Part shown: in pieces, positions 12,877 to 22,016 of the stretch
Layout of the letters: each line of letters begins with the position of its first letter
How positions within the stretch are numbered: position 1 is the stretch's first letter
From: Ruegeria sp. AD91A
GTDB lineage: Bacteria > Pseudomonadota > Alphaproteobacteria > Rhodobacterales > Rhodobacteraceae
Assembly: GCF_003443535.1 (NCBI RefSeq)
Contig: NZ_CP031946.1
Location: 1,116,001 to 1,180,000 of the forward strand
Length of the DNA stretch: 64,000 nt
Direction: 5' to 3'
Position numbers and translations under genes: made by a program
The notes under the pieces: generated by a model
Told to the model about the DNA's origin: nothing
Seen by the model: only the letters and a program-made list of their open reading frames with translations
The model's database searches: none

Positions 12877-13418
12877 GCTGAAACCGGTTTGACCTCGGAT
12901 TCGATCTGAATCTGCAATGCATCGTTGAACCGATTGAACGCACCGCACAAGGCGATGCGCCAGGTCAGCTCGACGATCTGAGCATCCGTGAACCATTCCC
13001 TCAGATCCGCCACTTCAGCGTCCCGCATACGGCCCGACCGGATCGTCACGGCTTCGGCATAGCGAACGACCGCCTTGTCACAGGCATCGAGTTCCGTATG
13101 ATCTGCGACGTCTGGCAGACGCGCCGCACCTTCGGGGCTGAGACCCGCCACCGTCAGCAGCGGTGTGTGATGCGAGACGCAATAATCGCAGGCATTCAGT
13201 TTCGAAACCGTCACCATAGCCAGCTCCAACGCACGGCGCGGCAGGTTCTCCTGCTCTCGCAGGGTTGTCAGCATTCCCGTGACATGGTTCAGAACCGGAG
13301 GGCAATACGCCGCAACGCGGGCCCAGTTGTCAAACGGACCATACGCGCCCAATGCTGCGTGGGACGCGCGCGCGTCGACTGTCATTTCCTGATCCGACAA
13401 AGGGGGAATGCGGGTCAT
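12873..13418 (-). CDS. Carboxymuconolactone decarboxylase/AhpD-like family protein
   Basis: A 181-residue all-helical protein of the AhpD/CMD superfamily. The redox-type motif [10 protein letters not shown] lies near residue 91 and has the CxxC plus downstream His arrangement of peroxidase-coupled members. [18 protein letters not shown] and the following helix are typical. Members with this motif are often annotated as peroxidase-related or alkylhydroperoxidase enzymes; the true substrate is unknown. It is convergent with mnmA, sharing stop-codon bases, and begins 100 bases after the exporter gene's 3' end. Confidence 0.8.
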   Translation of the reverse strand: MTRIPPLSDQEMTVDARASHAALGAYGPFDNWARVAAYCPPVLNHVTGMLTTLREQENLPRRALELAMVTVSKLNACDYCVSHHTPLLTVAGLSPEGAARLPDVADHTELDACDKAVVRYAEAVTIRSGRMRDAEVADLREWFTDAQIVELTWRIALCGAFNRFNDALQIQIESEVKPVSA

Positions 13419-13518
13419 GTCGAAAGCTCCTTTTTCGGGTGACGATACCTCGGACCTGCATCACTGCAACAGCCGAATAGAGATCACGTGTGCGAGACAA
13501 AGTGCTCTCTCGGTGCGG

Positions 13519-14094
13519 TCACAGCATGTCGGTGGGAGAGTTTAAGAGAATATAGAGCCCGACGCAGACCATGATATATGGAGCGATCCGATCCAAACGG
13601 GCAACGCGAGGTCCAAGGCTTTTGGCGTAGGGTGCCCCCCATGCCGCTACTACGACCAGACCCGCGGCCGCAGTGACAGCGCCAACCAACGCAACAACAC
13701 GATAAGAAGGCGCCGAGTCCGCCAGCAGAGGGGTCATAACCGCGAAACTGTCTATCGAGAGGCTCAGAAACAGCGTCACCACTGAGGTCACGGCCCCTTT
13801 TGACTCTGTGTTTTCAGTTTCCGCGTTGCGAAATTGCCGCCAGATACCGCGCAAGCCAAACACCAATGGGACAAGGCCAAGGTAGCCGATCCAAAACGGA
13901 AGACCGCTTTGGTTCAGGCCCACAGCCACGGTCATGGCTAAGGAAAGTACAATTGTCTGAGCGACCGCAAAGCCCACGAGCGCGCGGCGCTGTTCCATCA
14001 CCAGGATCAAGCCCAACAAGACGGCTAGATTGTCAAGATTGGTGGAAATCACTGCGATCCCGGCCGAAACGGCGAACAGCGCGTGATCAAGCAT
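13519..14094 (-). CDS. CadD/LysE-superfamily cation efflux-like membrane protein
   Basis: A 191-residue protein with about six membrane helices in two repeats. Each repeat begins with a charged-residue motif inside a helix: STNLDNLAVLLG near residue 18 and LSIDSFAVMTPLL near residue 113. This duplicated N-x-D-N/S-D layout is seen in the CadD cadmium-resistance and MntP-like branches of the LysE superfamily, so metal export is a fair guess; the ion is not predictable. It overlaps the 3' end of lpxB by eight bases, so it appears to be the last gene of the lpx operon. Confidence 0.65.
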   Translation of the reverse strand: MLDHALFAVSAGIAVISTNLDNLAVLLGLILVMEQRRALVGFAVAQTIVLSLAMTVAVGLNQSGLPFWIGYLGLVPLVFGLRGIWRQFRNAETENTESKGAVTSVVTLFLSLSIDSFAVMTPLLADSAPSYRVVALVGAVTAAAGLVVVAAWGAPYAKSLGPRVARLDRIAPYIMVCVGLYILLNSPTDML

Positions 14095-15253
14095 TTTCTG
14101 GCTGCATTCTGTTCAGAACAGCCCGCGCCGCGCGCAAACCAGGTGCTTCGCCTCCTCGCCCCAACCGATCCATGGTCAGGTTCATGGCGTGCTGTTGCGC
14201 GTTGGTTGCGCCGGCCACCTCACGCAAGGCTTCGGCGATCCTTTCAGGCTGACAATTATTCAGCAGGCATTCCGGCACGGCGCGCGTGTCCGAGACCAGA
14301 TTGACCAGAGTAACGGTGTCCAGTTTGACCATCCGTTCCGCCACCTTCTGCGTCAGCCAGTTGAGTTTGTACGCAATGACCATCGGCGTATTCTGCGCCG
14401 CAAGTTCCAGCGAAACCGTTCCCGATGCAGCAAGTGCAAGATCTGCGACACCAATGGCTGCACGTTTGTCGGCTGTGGCTTGCTCTGCGCCTACATTGCG
14501 AGGGTCCAGCACCACGGGGGCGCCGGGCCATTCTCGCACCAATTCATTTATCAGATCGGTTGTCGAACCTACCGTCGGGATCACCACGCGGTAATTCGGG
14601 TGGTCATCGATGAACAACCGCAATGCGCCGCCGAAAGACTCTGCCAGACGTTCGATCTCACCCCGCCGCGAACCGGGCAAAGCCAGGAGGATTGGCGCGT
14701 CGGCCAGATCGAAGCGGTTCCGAAAGGCCGCGATCTCGTCTGGTGTGGCAATCGGCTCGCTGGCCACAGGATGACCGACAAAGTCGCAGTCCATCCCTGC
14801 CTGTTCCATGTATGGAGGTTCGAAAGGAAGAAGCGCCAGCACATGGTCGATGACCTTTGCCATCTTGTCAGCACGCCCGGGTCGCCAGGCCCAGACGCTG
14901 GGGGCAACATAATGGACTGTTCGGATTTTGCTGTTAGCTTTGACGATCTTGGCGACGCGCAAGCTGAAATCAGGGCTGTCTATCGTGATCAATACATCCG
15001 GTTTCGTGTCCAGCACCGCCTGTGCTGTCTCGGAAATACGCCGTTTCAGGTGGAAAAACTTCGGCAGAACTTCAACAAGCCCCATGACCGTAAGCTCGGA
15101 CATGGGAAACCGGCTGCTCAGACCCTGCGCTTGCATCAACGGGCCACCGACCCCGTCGAATTCAACATCAGGCACCAGGGTTTTCAACCCCTCCATCAGC
15201 GCTCCGCCCAGCCGGTCACCCGAAGGTTCACCAGCGACCAGAAAGACACGCAT
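14087..15253 (-). CDS. lpxB: Lipid-A-disaccharide synthase
   Basis: A 388-residue GT19 glycosyltransferase that joins UDP-2,3-diacylglucosamine and lipid X to form the lipid A disaccharide at the inner membrane. The N-terminus reads MRVFLVAGEPSGD, the hallmark of LpxB. HYVAPSVWAWRPGR, LLPFEPPYM and LALPGSRRGEIERL appear in order. The ATG at 15253 overlaps the lpxI stop (TGATG). An upstream start 16 codons earlier would lie within lpxI and is not needed. Confidence 0.96.
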   Translation of the reverse strand: MRVFLVAGEPSGDRLGGALMEGLKTLVPDVEFDGVGGPLMQAQGLSSRFPMSELTVMGLVEVLPKFFHLKRRISETAQAVLDTKPDVLITIDSPDFSLRVAKIVKANSKIRTVHYVAPSVWAWRPGRADKMAKVIDHVLALLPFEPPYMEQAGMDCDFVGHPVASEPIATPDEIAAFRNRFDLADAPILLALPGSRRGEIERLAESFGGALRLFIDDHPNYRVVIPTVGSTTDLINELVREWPGAPVVLDPRNVGAEQATADKRAAIGVADLALAASGTVSLELAAQNTPMVIAYKLNWLTQKVAERMVKLDTVTLVNLVSDTRAVPECLLNNCQPERIAEALREVAGATNAQQHAMNLTMDRLGRGGEAPGLRAARAVLNRMQPENA

Positions 15254-16047
15254 CAGACCGCCCGCTCGCGGATGTACAGGAACAGACCCAGGCGATTGCA
15301 TTCAGCGATGACACGATCTTTTTCCAGAACGAGTACACCGCCTTTTTCCAATACGATCCCGGACAATCCTGCCGCAACCGTATCGGTGACGGTATCCGGT
15401 CCTATGGCGGGCAAATCAGCGCGCCGATCCTGATCGGGTTTGGGGCCTTTGAAAAGAATGCCCCCGCCTGCGTCGGGGCGTTGCGTCAGGGATTGCAGCA
15501 TCCACGCAGTGCCGAATATCCCCTCGATAGCCAGCGCCTGCCCTTTGGATATGGCGCAGGCCTGCCCCGTATCCGCCGCCCCCATTGCCCGAAGAATACC
15601 CGCTGCACGGTCAGCGTCGGCCATGTCGGCGTCCGAGGGATGCGCTTCGGTCAGGCACCCCACCGGCGGCAACAAACCGGGCGCGATTTCATGCGCGGCC
15701 CTGAGGTTGACACCGGCCCCCTCAAGAATTCCGATCATGGCGCGCAAAGCTCCGTCATCCCCGGACAGGATGGCCTTTTGGATGATCGGAACCAGCGGCA
15801 GTGTCGCGGCATCGATGCGAGAGGGGTCGATTGGCGGGCGCCGAACAGCGCCGGCCAGACAGATATCAGTCACGCCCCGCGCCTTCAGGTCGGCGATGAA
15901 GCTGCCCAACTGTTCCAGAGGAAACACGACATCCGCGCTCAGGGTGTCCGGCAGAAACCCCTCCATCGCGCAGATCAGGGGACGTTCTGCCAACTGGGCA
16001 ACAACTTCGGTGGGCAGCGCCCCGGTTCCCGCAATCAACGCAAGCAT
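15253..16047 (-). CDS. lpxI: UDP-2,3-diacylglucosamine diphosphatase LpxI
   Basis: A 264-residue DUF1009 protein. LpxI splits UDP-2,3-diacylglucosamine to lipid X by a mechanism unlike that of LpxH, and replaces LpxH in most alphaproteobacteria. The family pattern is clear: LIAGTGALP at the start, VTDICLAGAVRRPP in the first domain, and the C-terminal half with LPAIGPDTVTDTVAAGLSGI and VLEKDRVIAECNRLGLFLY. It sits between lpxA and lpxB, which matches its position in the pathway. Confidence 0.95.
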   Translation of the reverse strand: MLALIAGTGALPTEVVAQLAERPLICAMEGFLPDTLSADVVFPLEQLGSFIADLKARGVTDICLAGAVRRPPIDPSRIDAATLPLVPIIQKAILSGDDGALRAMIGILEGAGVNLRAAHEIAPGLLPPVGCLTEAHPSDADMADADRAAGILRAMGAADTGQACAISKGQALAIEGIFGTAWMLQSLTQRPDAGGGILFKGPKPDQDRRADLPAIGPDTVTDTVAAGLSGIVLEKGGVLVLEKDRVIAECNRLGLFLYIRERAV

Positions 16048-16051
16048 GATC

Positions 16052-16837
16052 CTACTTTCTCGGGGTCAGGAAGGACCGATCACTATGGCCGGTGACGAAA
16101 TCAACGATCTGCTGCACATAGTCGCTTTCGTTACCTTCACCGATCCGGCTGGCACGATCCATAAAGGTACCTTCGCCGTCAGATAGTTCCTTGAAGGCCG
16201 CGCGCAGCGCCGAGATATCTTCGCGTGATACACCCTTGCGCTTGAGACCGACGAGGTTCAAGCCATCCAGTTCACCCCTCGACGCCTGTACCAGGCCATA
16301 AGGAATAACATCCTTGGGCACCATGGTCAGCGCGCCAATAATGGCCCCGCGTCCAACACGCACCCATTGATGCAGCCCCGAAATGCCGCCGATAATCACG
16401 TCGTCTTCGACGATACAGTGCCCCGCCGCACCTGAATGGTTGACCATGATCACACGGTTGCCGATCTGAACGTCATGGGCTACGTGAACACCCGCCATAA
16501 ACAGGCAGTCGTCGCCGATCCGCGTGACACCTCCGCCACCTTCGGTTCCGGTATTGATTGTCACATGCTCGCGAATGCGGTTGCGTTTGCCAATCTCAAG
16601 ACGGGTGTTTTCGCCACTGAATTTCAGATCCTGAGGGATCTCACCAATCACCGAGAAATTGAACACAACGGTATCTTCGCCAATCGAGGTGTCACCCGTC
16701 ACGACCACGTGCGATTTCAACTCGACCCGATCCGCCAGTTTCACCTGTGCGCCCACATGGCAGAATGGACCGATGATGCAATCCCGTCCAATCTGCGCAC
16801 CGTCTTCGATAATTGCGCTGGGATGGACTCCGTTCAT
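16052..16837 (-). CDS. lpxA: UDP-N-acetylglucosamine acyltransferase
   Basis: A 261-residue left-handed beta-helix enzyme that performs the first step of lipid A synthesis, moving a hydroxyacyl chain from ACP to UDP-GlcNAc. Repeated hexapeptides ([13 protein letters not shown] and the like) fill the first two thirds. [25 protein letters not shown] contains the catalytic histidine region. The C-terminal helical part ([12 protein letters not shown]) is present. Its ATG overlaps the fabZ stop, and lpxI follows after four bases. Confidence 0.97.
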   Translation of the reverse strand: MNGVHPSAIIEDGAQIGRDCIIGPFCHVGAQVKLADRVELKSHVVVTGDTSIGEDTVVFNFSVIGEIPQDLKFSGENTRLEIGKRNRIREHVTINTGTEGGGGVTRIGDDCLFMAGVHVAHDVQIGNRVIMVNHSGAAGHCIVEDDVIIGGISGLHQWVRVGRGAIIGALTMVPKDVIPYGLVQASRGELDGLNLVGLKRKGVSREDISALRAAFKELSDGEGTFMDRASRIGEGNESDYVQQIVDFVTGHSDRSFLTPRK

Positions 16838-17307
16838 GTTGTTTTTTCCATATCCCAGTCGACATAGGCCGAGAATTCCGCCTCGGCGGCCACGTCCCCT
16901 TCGACGGTGGCACGGCCGCTGAACTTGAACAGCTTACCGCCTTTTTTCCCGCGTACGGTTTCCACATGCATTTCCAGCACATCACCGGGCACAACCTTGC
17001 GGCGGAATTTGCACTTGTCGATGCTCATGAAGTAAATCAACAGCTCGGTATCAATGACGTCCATTCCCACGCCCAGCATCACGCCTGCGGTCTGTGCCAT
17101 TGCCTCAACAATCGTGACGCCCGGCATGATCGGCGTACCCGGGAAATGCCCCTGAAAATGCGGTTCATTCATGGTGACATTCTTGATTCCACGTGCCGAC
17201 TGATAGCCCGAAATATCTACCACTTTATCAACCAGCAAAAACGGATAGCGGTGCGGCAGGATCCTTTGGATCAGCTGAATGTCTGCGCTTTTGGTTTCAG
17301 TGCTCAT
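16834..17307 (-). CDS. fabZ: (3R)-hydroxyacyl-ACP dehydratase
   Basis: A 157-residue hotdog-fold dehydratase of fatty-acid elongation. The active-site pair is visible: His54 in [14 protein letters not shown] and Glu68 in [21 protein letters not shown] is the family's N-terminal motif. The start [10 protein letters not shown] is taken over a start 22 codons upstream because it gives the normal length. Its place directly before lpxA is the common arrangement that couples acyl supply with lipid A synthesis. Confidence 0.96.
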   Translation of the reverse strand: MSTETKSADIQLIQRILPHRYPFLLVDKVVDISGYQSARGIKNVTMNEPHFQGHFPGTPIMPGVTIVEAMAQTAGVMLGVGMDVIDTELLIYFMSIDKCKFRRKVVPGDVLEMHVETVRGKKGGKLFKFSGRATVEGDVAAEAEFSAYVDWDMEKTT

Positions 17308-17379
17308 TATGCAGAAATCCCGTTTTGGATGTTTCTTTTTTGCGTGGTTAGCAATACACCACCCCAAGGGCAAGCGAAC

Positions 17380-17958
17380 CTATTCGCCCTTCCCTTCTTG
17401 CAAATCGCTTCCATCACCAATTACCGCATCTATTCGGATGATTGCGGCCTCGGTGATGTCGGATGTGCTGACAACGACATTGGATCGTTCAATCATCACG
17501 CTGGCCCCAATTTCGCGCAGCAGATCGACCAGCACCGGGCGCACAATCTCGAAAAATGTTTGTTGGGCTTCTTCACTGCGGCGGGCCAGAACGTCCAGCT
17601 TTGCCCTTTGCCCCTCGCGATGGGACTGAACCTTAAGATCAAACGCCTCGGCCAAGGGGCGGAACTCGTCGGCCGACATGTTGGCGCGCTGCTCGGTGAG
17701 TTCCTTTTCTTCGCTGCTCAGTTCCGCGACAATCCGTTGGTTTTCTTCGGCCAGTAAGGCGCTTTCCTTTTCAATTTCGCGCAAAACTCGTTGTCCAAAG
17801 GCTGACTTGGCAAACAACTCTTCACTGGACAGGGTAACCACACTGGCTTGCGGCACACCAAGCTGCTGTGCATTTGCCAAAGGTGCCGAGACCATCGTCA
17901 TAAATGCACACAGGGCCCAAAGCGGGCCCCGTGTTCTGCAAAGCAATCTGTTCAGCAT
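17380..17958 (-). CDS. OmpH/Skp-family periplasmic chaperone
   Basis: A 192-residue protein with a signal peptide (hydrophobic segment ending SAPLANAQQ, cleavage near residue 30). The mature part is mostly long charged helices (residues 60-135, with many Glu, Arg and Gln), as in Skp, which shields unfolded outer-membrane proteins. A C-terminal beta-type segment (GASVMIERSNVVVS) is characteristic of the OmpH family. It lies six bases after bamA, the usual partner gene. Confidence 0.88.
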   Translation of the reverse strand: MLNRLLCRTRGPLWALCAFMTMVSAPLANAQQLGVPQASVVTLSSEELFAKSAFGQRVLREIEKESALLAEENQRIVAELSSEEKELTEQRANMSADEFRPLAEAFDLKVQSHREGQRAKLDVLARRSEEAQQTFFEIVRPVLVDLLREIGASVMIERSNVVVSTSDITEAAIIRIDAVIGDGSDLQEGKGE

Positions 17959-17964
17959 CGCGGA

Positions 17965-20325
17965 TCAGAACCGGGCTTGGATCGTGAAATCAAAGTTCTG
18001 TTCCTTGTCGAAAGACTCTTTCTTCAGAGGCTGCGAGAAGTTGAACTGCAACGGTCCAAATGGGGTTTCCCACAGAACCGAAATGCCGATCACGTGGCGG
18101 ATCGATCCATTTGCGCCGACAATAGTTGCACCTGCCGTGTTCACGTTGTCGATGTTGTAGAGGTTGCCAACATCATAGAACAAGCCACCCCGCAAACCCA
18201 GTTCCTCGGGCAGACCCAGCGGGAAGTCGGTTTCGAAACGGGCAACCCAATAGTAGTTGCCCCCGATCGCGTCATCCTGACCGTTGGACAGGTCACGTGG
18301 TCCGATACCCGCAGGTTCGAAACCACGGAAGGTGTTGGGACCAAGGACAAACCGGTCCACAGTCCGGCTGAAATCGTTGCCGCGCCAATGCAAGGCGCCC
18401 AGCTCCATCGTAGCCCGAAGCACCACCTCTTCATTCCAGACACGGGTTTGCGCGATACCGCGCGCCGTGGTCTTGAAGAACTTGTTGTCCCCACCAAGAC
18501 CAGCGGCATCAACACCAACTTCGAACAAAACACCGGAATTCGGGTCCAGGCCGCCGAGACGGCTGTCGTAAATGTAGGACAGACCCAAAGAACTGGACGT
18601 CCGCTTGCCCTGCGCAATTTCAGAAGCAATCACTGCACCGTTAGTTTCGTTGTCCTGCTGCGTCATCTCGCTGCGGTCCCAGCCATAGCGGACCCGCAGA
18701 GCCGACAATTCACCAATCGCGTAGGTCAGCTGCGGTGCAAAGAAAAGACTGCTTGTGTCGTAACTCGCAAACCCGGAATTGGTGCCTGACAAACCCAGAC
18801 CAAGATCAAATCGCAGCTTGCGGCCCAGCAGGTAGGGCTCGGTAAAGTTGATTGTGTATTCCTCCGAGTCCTGCGCGGTAGAGATCGAGACACCGAGGTT
18901 CTGGCCACGGCCCAAGAAGTTGGATTCGTTCAGACCGATTGCAATCCCGAAACCGTCCGTAACCGAGTAGCTGCCTCCAAGGCTCAGCGAGCCTGTGGGT
19001 TGTTCTTCAACGTCCACATCCAGAATGACCTGACTGGGCGACGATCCTTCGCGCGGTTCGACTTCCGCGACAGCGAAGAAACCCAGGGCATTGATACGCT
19101 CAGCCGCCTGACGGATTTCGCGTGGATTGAACGGGTCACCTTCGACGGTGTCAAACTGACGACGGATCACGCGATCCAGGGTGGTAGTGTTGCCTTCTAT
19201 ATCGATCCGCTCAACAAAGATTCGCGGGCCTTTTGTCAGGACAAACTCGATATCCAGAGTCAGGTCACGGTCATTGCGTTTGACACGCGGCTCCACCCGC
19301 AGGAAATCCACACCTTGTTTCAGACCCAGACGTTCCTGGCGTGTAATGGAATTTTCAACCAGCGACGGTGTATAGGTTACGCCGGGCTTGATTTTCAGCG
19401 AGTCCTGATAAGGTGCTGGATCCACGCCCGGTATTTCGCTGACGGTCGTGATTTTACCGAATGAGAATTTCTGACCTTCGGTTACATTCATCACCAGGAA
19501 AAACGCATCCCGTTCGCTGGTAAACTCGACGTTGGCGCTGTTCACACGGAAGTCGACATAGCCTCGTGACAGGTAGAAATCCCGGATGACCTGCTTATCG
19601 AACTCGATGCGATCGCCGATAAAAGTGTCGTTCCGGAAGAAAGTCCGCAGAAATGTCGCCTGCTTGGTTTCCAGAACACGGCGCAAACGCCGATCCGAAA
19701 ATGCGCGGTTGCCCACAAAGCTGACACGTTCCACTTCAATGGTGGTGCCCTCTGCCACCTCAAAGACCAGATCAACCCGGTTGTCACTACGGCGGATAAT
19801 CCGAGGGATCACGGTCGCGGCGACACGGCCCTGAGCCGAATACACTTCAGCAATTATATCGGCGTCAGCTTCAGCCACCTGCGGGGTAAAAACACGACGC
19901 GGCTGGGATTCGATAACGTCCAGCAGCACGTCGTCTTTGACACGGGCGTTACCCTCGATGCTGATCTGGTTGATTGTCGGGTATTCCTGAACTTCGATGA
20001 CCAGCGTAGAGCCGCGCGGCGTCAGTTCGACTGTCTCAAATACACCACTGTCAAGCAAACGCTGATAGGCATCATTGAGTTGCCCTGAGGTTACACTCTG
20101 GCCTGGTTCGATTCCCGTTCGGGCGATGATCGTACCGGTTTCAATCCGGCGATTGCCCTGAACGTCAAACGAATTGATAGTATAGTTTTGCGCCAGTGCT
20201 GCTTGCGGAAAAGTCATTAAGCTCGCTGCAACAAAAAGGAAAAGAACCGCTAGCGCCTGCCACAAAATATTGATTGTTGGCACTTGCTGCCCGCAGGATG
20301 TGCCCGCCCCTCGCCTGTCAGTCAT
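17965..20325 (-). CDS. bamA: Outer membrane protein assembly factor BamA
   Basis: A 786-residue Omp85 protein, the core of the machine that inserts beta-barrel proteins into the outer membrane. A signal peptide ends near AALAQNYT (about residue 46). Five POTRA domains follow (first begins INSFDVQGNRRIETGTI), then a 16-strand barrel containing the conserved FEPAGIGPRD loop region and ending with a C-terminal phenylalanine (IQARF), the insertion signal. It lies between the small ORF at 20453 and skp in the same direction. Confidence 0.97.
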   Translation of the reverse strand: MTDRRGAGTSCGQQVPTINILWQALAVLFLFVAASLMTFPQAALAQNYTINSFDVQGNRRIETGTIIARTGIEPGQSVTSGQLNDAYQRLLDSGVFETVELTPRGSTLVIEVQEYPTINQISIEGNARVKDDVLLDVIESQPRRVFTPQVAEADADIIAEVYSAQGRVAATVIPRIIRRSDNRVDLVFEVAEGTTIEVERVSFVGNRAFSDRRLRRVLETKQATFLRTFFRNDTFIGDRIEFDKQVIRDFYLSRGYVDFRVNSANVEFTSERDAFFLVMNVTEGQKFSFGKITTVSEIPGVDPAPYQDSLKIKPGVTYTPSLVENSITRQERLGLKQGVDFLRVEPRVKRNDRDLTLDIEFVLTKGPRIFVERIDIEGNTTTLDRVIRRQFDTVEGDPFNPREIRQAAERINALGFFAVAEVEPREGSSPSQVILDVDVEEQPTGSLSLGGSYSVTDGFGIAIGLNESNFLGRGQNLGVSISTAQDSEEYTINFTEPYLLGRKLRFDLGLGLSGTNSGFASYDTSSLFFAPQLTYAIGELSALRVRYGWDRSEMTQQDNETNGAVIASEIAQGKRTSSSLGLSYIYDSRLGGLDPNSGVLFEVGVDAAGLGGDNKFFKTTARGIAQTRVWNEEVVLRATMELGALHWRGNDFSRTVDRFVLGPNTFRGFEPAGIGPRDLSNGQDDAIGGNYYWVARFETDFPLGLPEELGLRGGLFYDVGNLYNIDNVNTAGATIVGANGSIRHVIGISVLWETPFGPLQFNFSQPLKKESFDKEQNFDFTIQARF

Positions 20326-20452
20326 TTTATGCTCTACCCAGAATTTAAGACTTTAATGCTGAGTAACGGGATTGAATGAGCTTGTCAAAAGGCGAAAGCA
20401 AAGCCGCCGTTCAGACTGCCAAGCAATTTAATGACGTCGGTTTCAGTAAGAA

Positions 20453-20581
20453 TCACATAGCCGCCAGATAGGCGGCACCTGCCATCGCCAAAGCTGTAAC
20501 CGCAAAGCTCAGTAGAACGTCCCAATTCAACACGAACAGGAAGCTAAAGCTCTGATACGATTTTCTCAGCGTTTTGGTCAT
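20453..20581 (-). CDS. Small membrane protein, 42 residues, between rseP and bamA
   Basis: The minus strand from 20581 reads MTKTLRKSYQSFSFLFVLN and continues for 42 codons to a TGA. GAGGG precedes the ATG by seven bases. The N-terminus is basic, and residues 21-40 form a clear hydrophobic helix, so a single-pass membrane peptide is likely. No family is recognised. It fills most of the 334-base gap between rseP and bamA; the remainder (20326-20452 and 20582-20659) shows no gene and may carry a bamA promoter. Confidence 0.55.
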   Translation of the reverse strand: MTKTLRKSYQSFSFLFVLNWDVLLSFAVTALAMAGAAYLAAM

Positions 20582-20659
20582 GGCATTTCCCTCAGACGCA
20601 AAGAGAATACCGTCCAATTAAGGCGATAATGCGGCTCAATTTTGCACTGAGCGCCACAA

Positions 20660-22012
20660 TCAGCAGAACAGGTCGTTGCTCACTGAGAACAGCATCAGCG
20701 TGAGGATAAAAGTGATCCCCACCCCCATGAGCACCCGCAAGGCCCCGTCACTGGGTGGCTTTCCGGCGATGGCCTCATAGGCGTAGAACACAAGATGTCC
20801 GCCATCCAGTGCCGGGATCGGAAACAGGTTCAACAATCCGACCGCTGTAGACAGAACCGCGATAAAGAAGATGAAGTTCTGGGCCCCCTGACTGGCCATG
20901 GCACCCGAGGTTTCAGCAATTCCGATCGGTCCCGAGATGTTGCAGGTACTAATCGCACCCGTCACCATGTGCCACATGCCCGACAGCGATCCTTCGATAA
21001 TACGACCCGTTTGTCTGACACCACCCGTCAGTGAAGCTAGAATACCTGCCGGTTCAGTCGCCGGTTCCAGCATCATGCCCCCAATGATCCCAATCCGCCA
21101 ATGCGTTACAAAACCACCATCCGGTTGCGGTTCATCCGTGCGTCGGGGTGCCAATGCGAATTCCAGCACGGACCCGTCCCGCCAGACCTCCAGCAGCAAA
21201 ACCCGACCGTCGGACCCTTCGACAAAGTCTTTCAGCTGGTCGAAGGCAAAGATCGGCTCGCCATTCACTGACATGATGACATCGCCTTGTTTCAGTTGGA
21301 TATCCATGGCCGCGCTGCGAGGGGCCACCTGACGGATCAGTGGCGGAAACATCCAGGGTGCCTGAACATCCAGGGTTTCACCGTCACGGATCACCGTATA
21401 GTTCAGAACCGGTTCCACAGGCAGCGCATCAATGAAGTTCTGCCATGCCCCCTCTTCATCATAATCTGGCGTTGGAGTGCCCGCGATGGCCGTGATCACG
21501 TCACCTTCTCTCAGCTCCTGCACGGTGCCCGGCAAGGGTTGCAACGATCCGACTGTCAGCGGCTCTTTCGATACGCCTTGTGACCAGAAGATCAGGCCAA
21601 ACACCAGAATGGACATCGCAAAATTGAAGACAGGCCCGGCCGCGACCGTGGCGGCACGCGCCCACAAAGGGGCACCGTGCATGGTGCGGCGCAGCTCTTC
21701 CGGGCTCTGGGTTGCGATGCCTTCCATCGCCTTTTCATCCTTGCCGGATGCGGCATTGGCATCGCCCAGGAACTTTACATAGCCCCCAAACGGCAGCAAC
21801 GCGATCTGCCACTTGGTTCCCCGCTTGTCGATACGGCTCCAGAGAACTGGCCCAAACCCGATCGAGAAGACCTCGGCATGGATTCCGGACCAGCGTCCAA
21901 CAATGTAATGTCCGTATTCGTGCACCGCGACGATGACCGACAACGCGATGACAAACGCAACTATCGTCCACAGAAGGTTGCCAAATTGGGGGATTAGGGA
22001 AAGTACGTCCAA
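20660..22012 (-). CDS. rseP: Site-2 intramembrane zinc protease RseP
   Basis: A 450-residue membrane metalloprotease of the M50 family that cuts anti-sigma factors within the membrane. The zinc motif HEYGH (31-35) lies in the first helix and the NLFPIPALDGGHL motif near the C-terminus. Two PDZ-type domains lie between (LREGDVITAIAG and QLKQGDVIMSVNG). The preferred start is TTG at 22012, four bases after the dxr stop with AGGA upstream; it gives the family's usual MDVLSLIPQF N-terminus. An ATG at 22045, overlapping dxr, is the alternative. Confidence 0.94.
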   Translation of the reverse strand: MDVLSLIPQFGNLLWTIVAFVIALSVIVAVHEYGHYIVGRWSGIHAEVFSIGFGPVLWSRIDKRGTKWQIALLPFGGYVKFLGDANAASGKDEKAMEGIATQSPEELRRTMHGAPLWARAATVAAGPVFNFAMSILVFGLIFWSQGVSKEPLTVGSLQPLPGTVQELREGDVITAIAGTPTPDYDEEGAWQNFIDALPVEPVLNYTVIRDGETLDVQAPWMFPPLIRQVAPRSAAMDIQLKQGDVIMSVNGEPIFAFDQLKDFVEGSDGRVLLLEVWRDGSVLEFALAPRRTDEPQPDGGFVTHWRIGIIGGMMLEPATEPAGILASLTGGVRQTGRIIEGSLSGMWHMVTGAISTCNISGPIGIAETSGAMASQGAQNFIFFIAVLSTAVGLLNLFPIPALDGGHLVFYAYEAIAGKPPSDGALRVLMGVGITFILTLMLFSVSNDLFC

Positions 22013-22016
22013 AATT

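Noticed and set aside
14189..15433. A 414-codon open frame antisense to lpxB/lpxI
   Set aside because: It is a mirror of two well-conserved genes, and the peptide is rich in His, Arg and Gln as is typical of antisense translation.
20100..20120. GGTTCGATTCCCG, resembling a tRNA T-loop
   Set aside because: It lies in the coding sequence of bamA, and no acceptor or anticodon arms can be formed around it.
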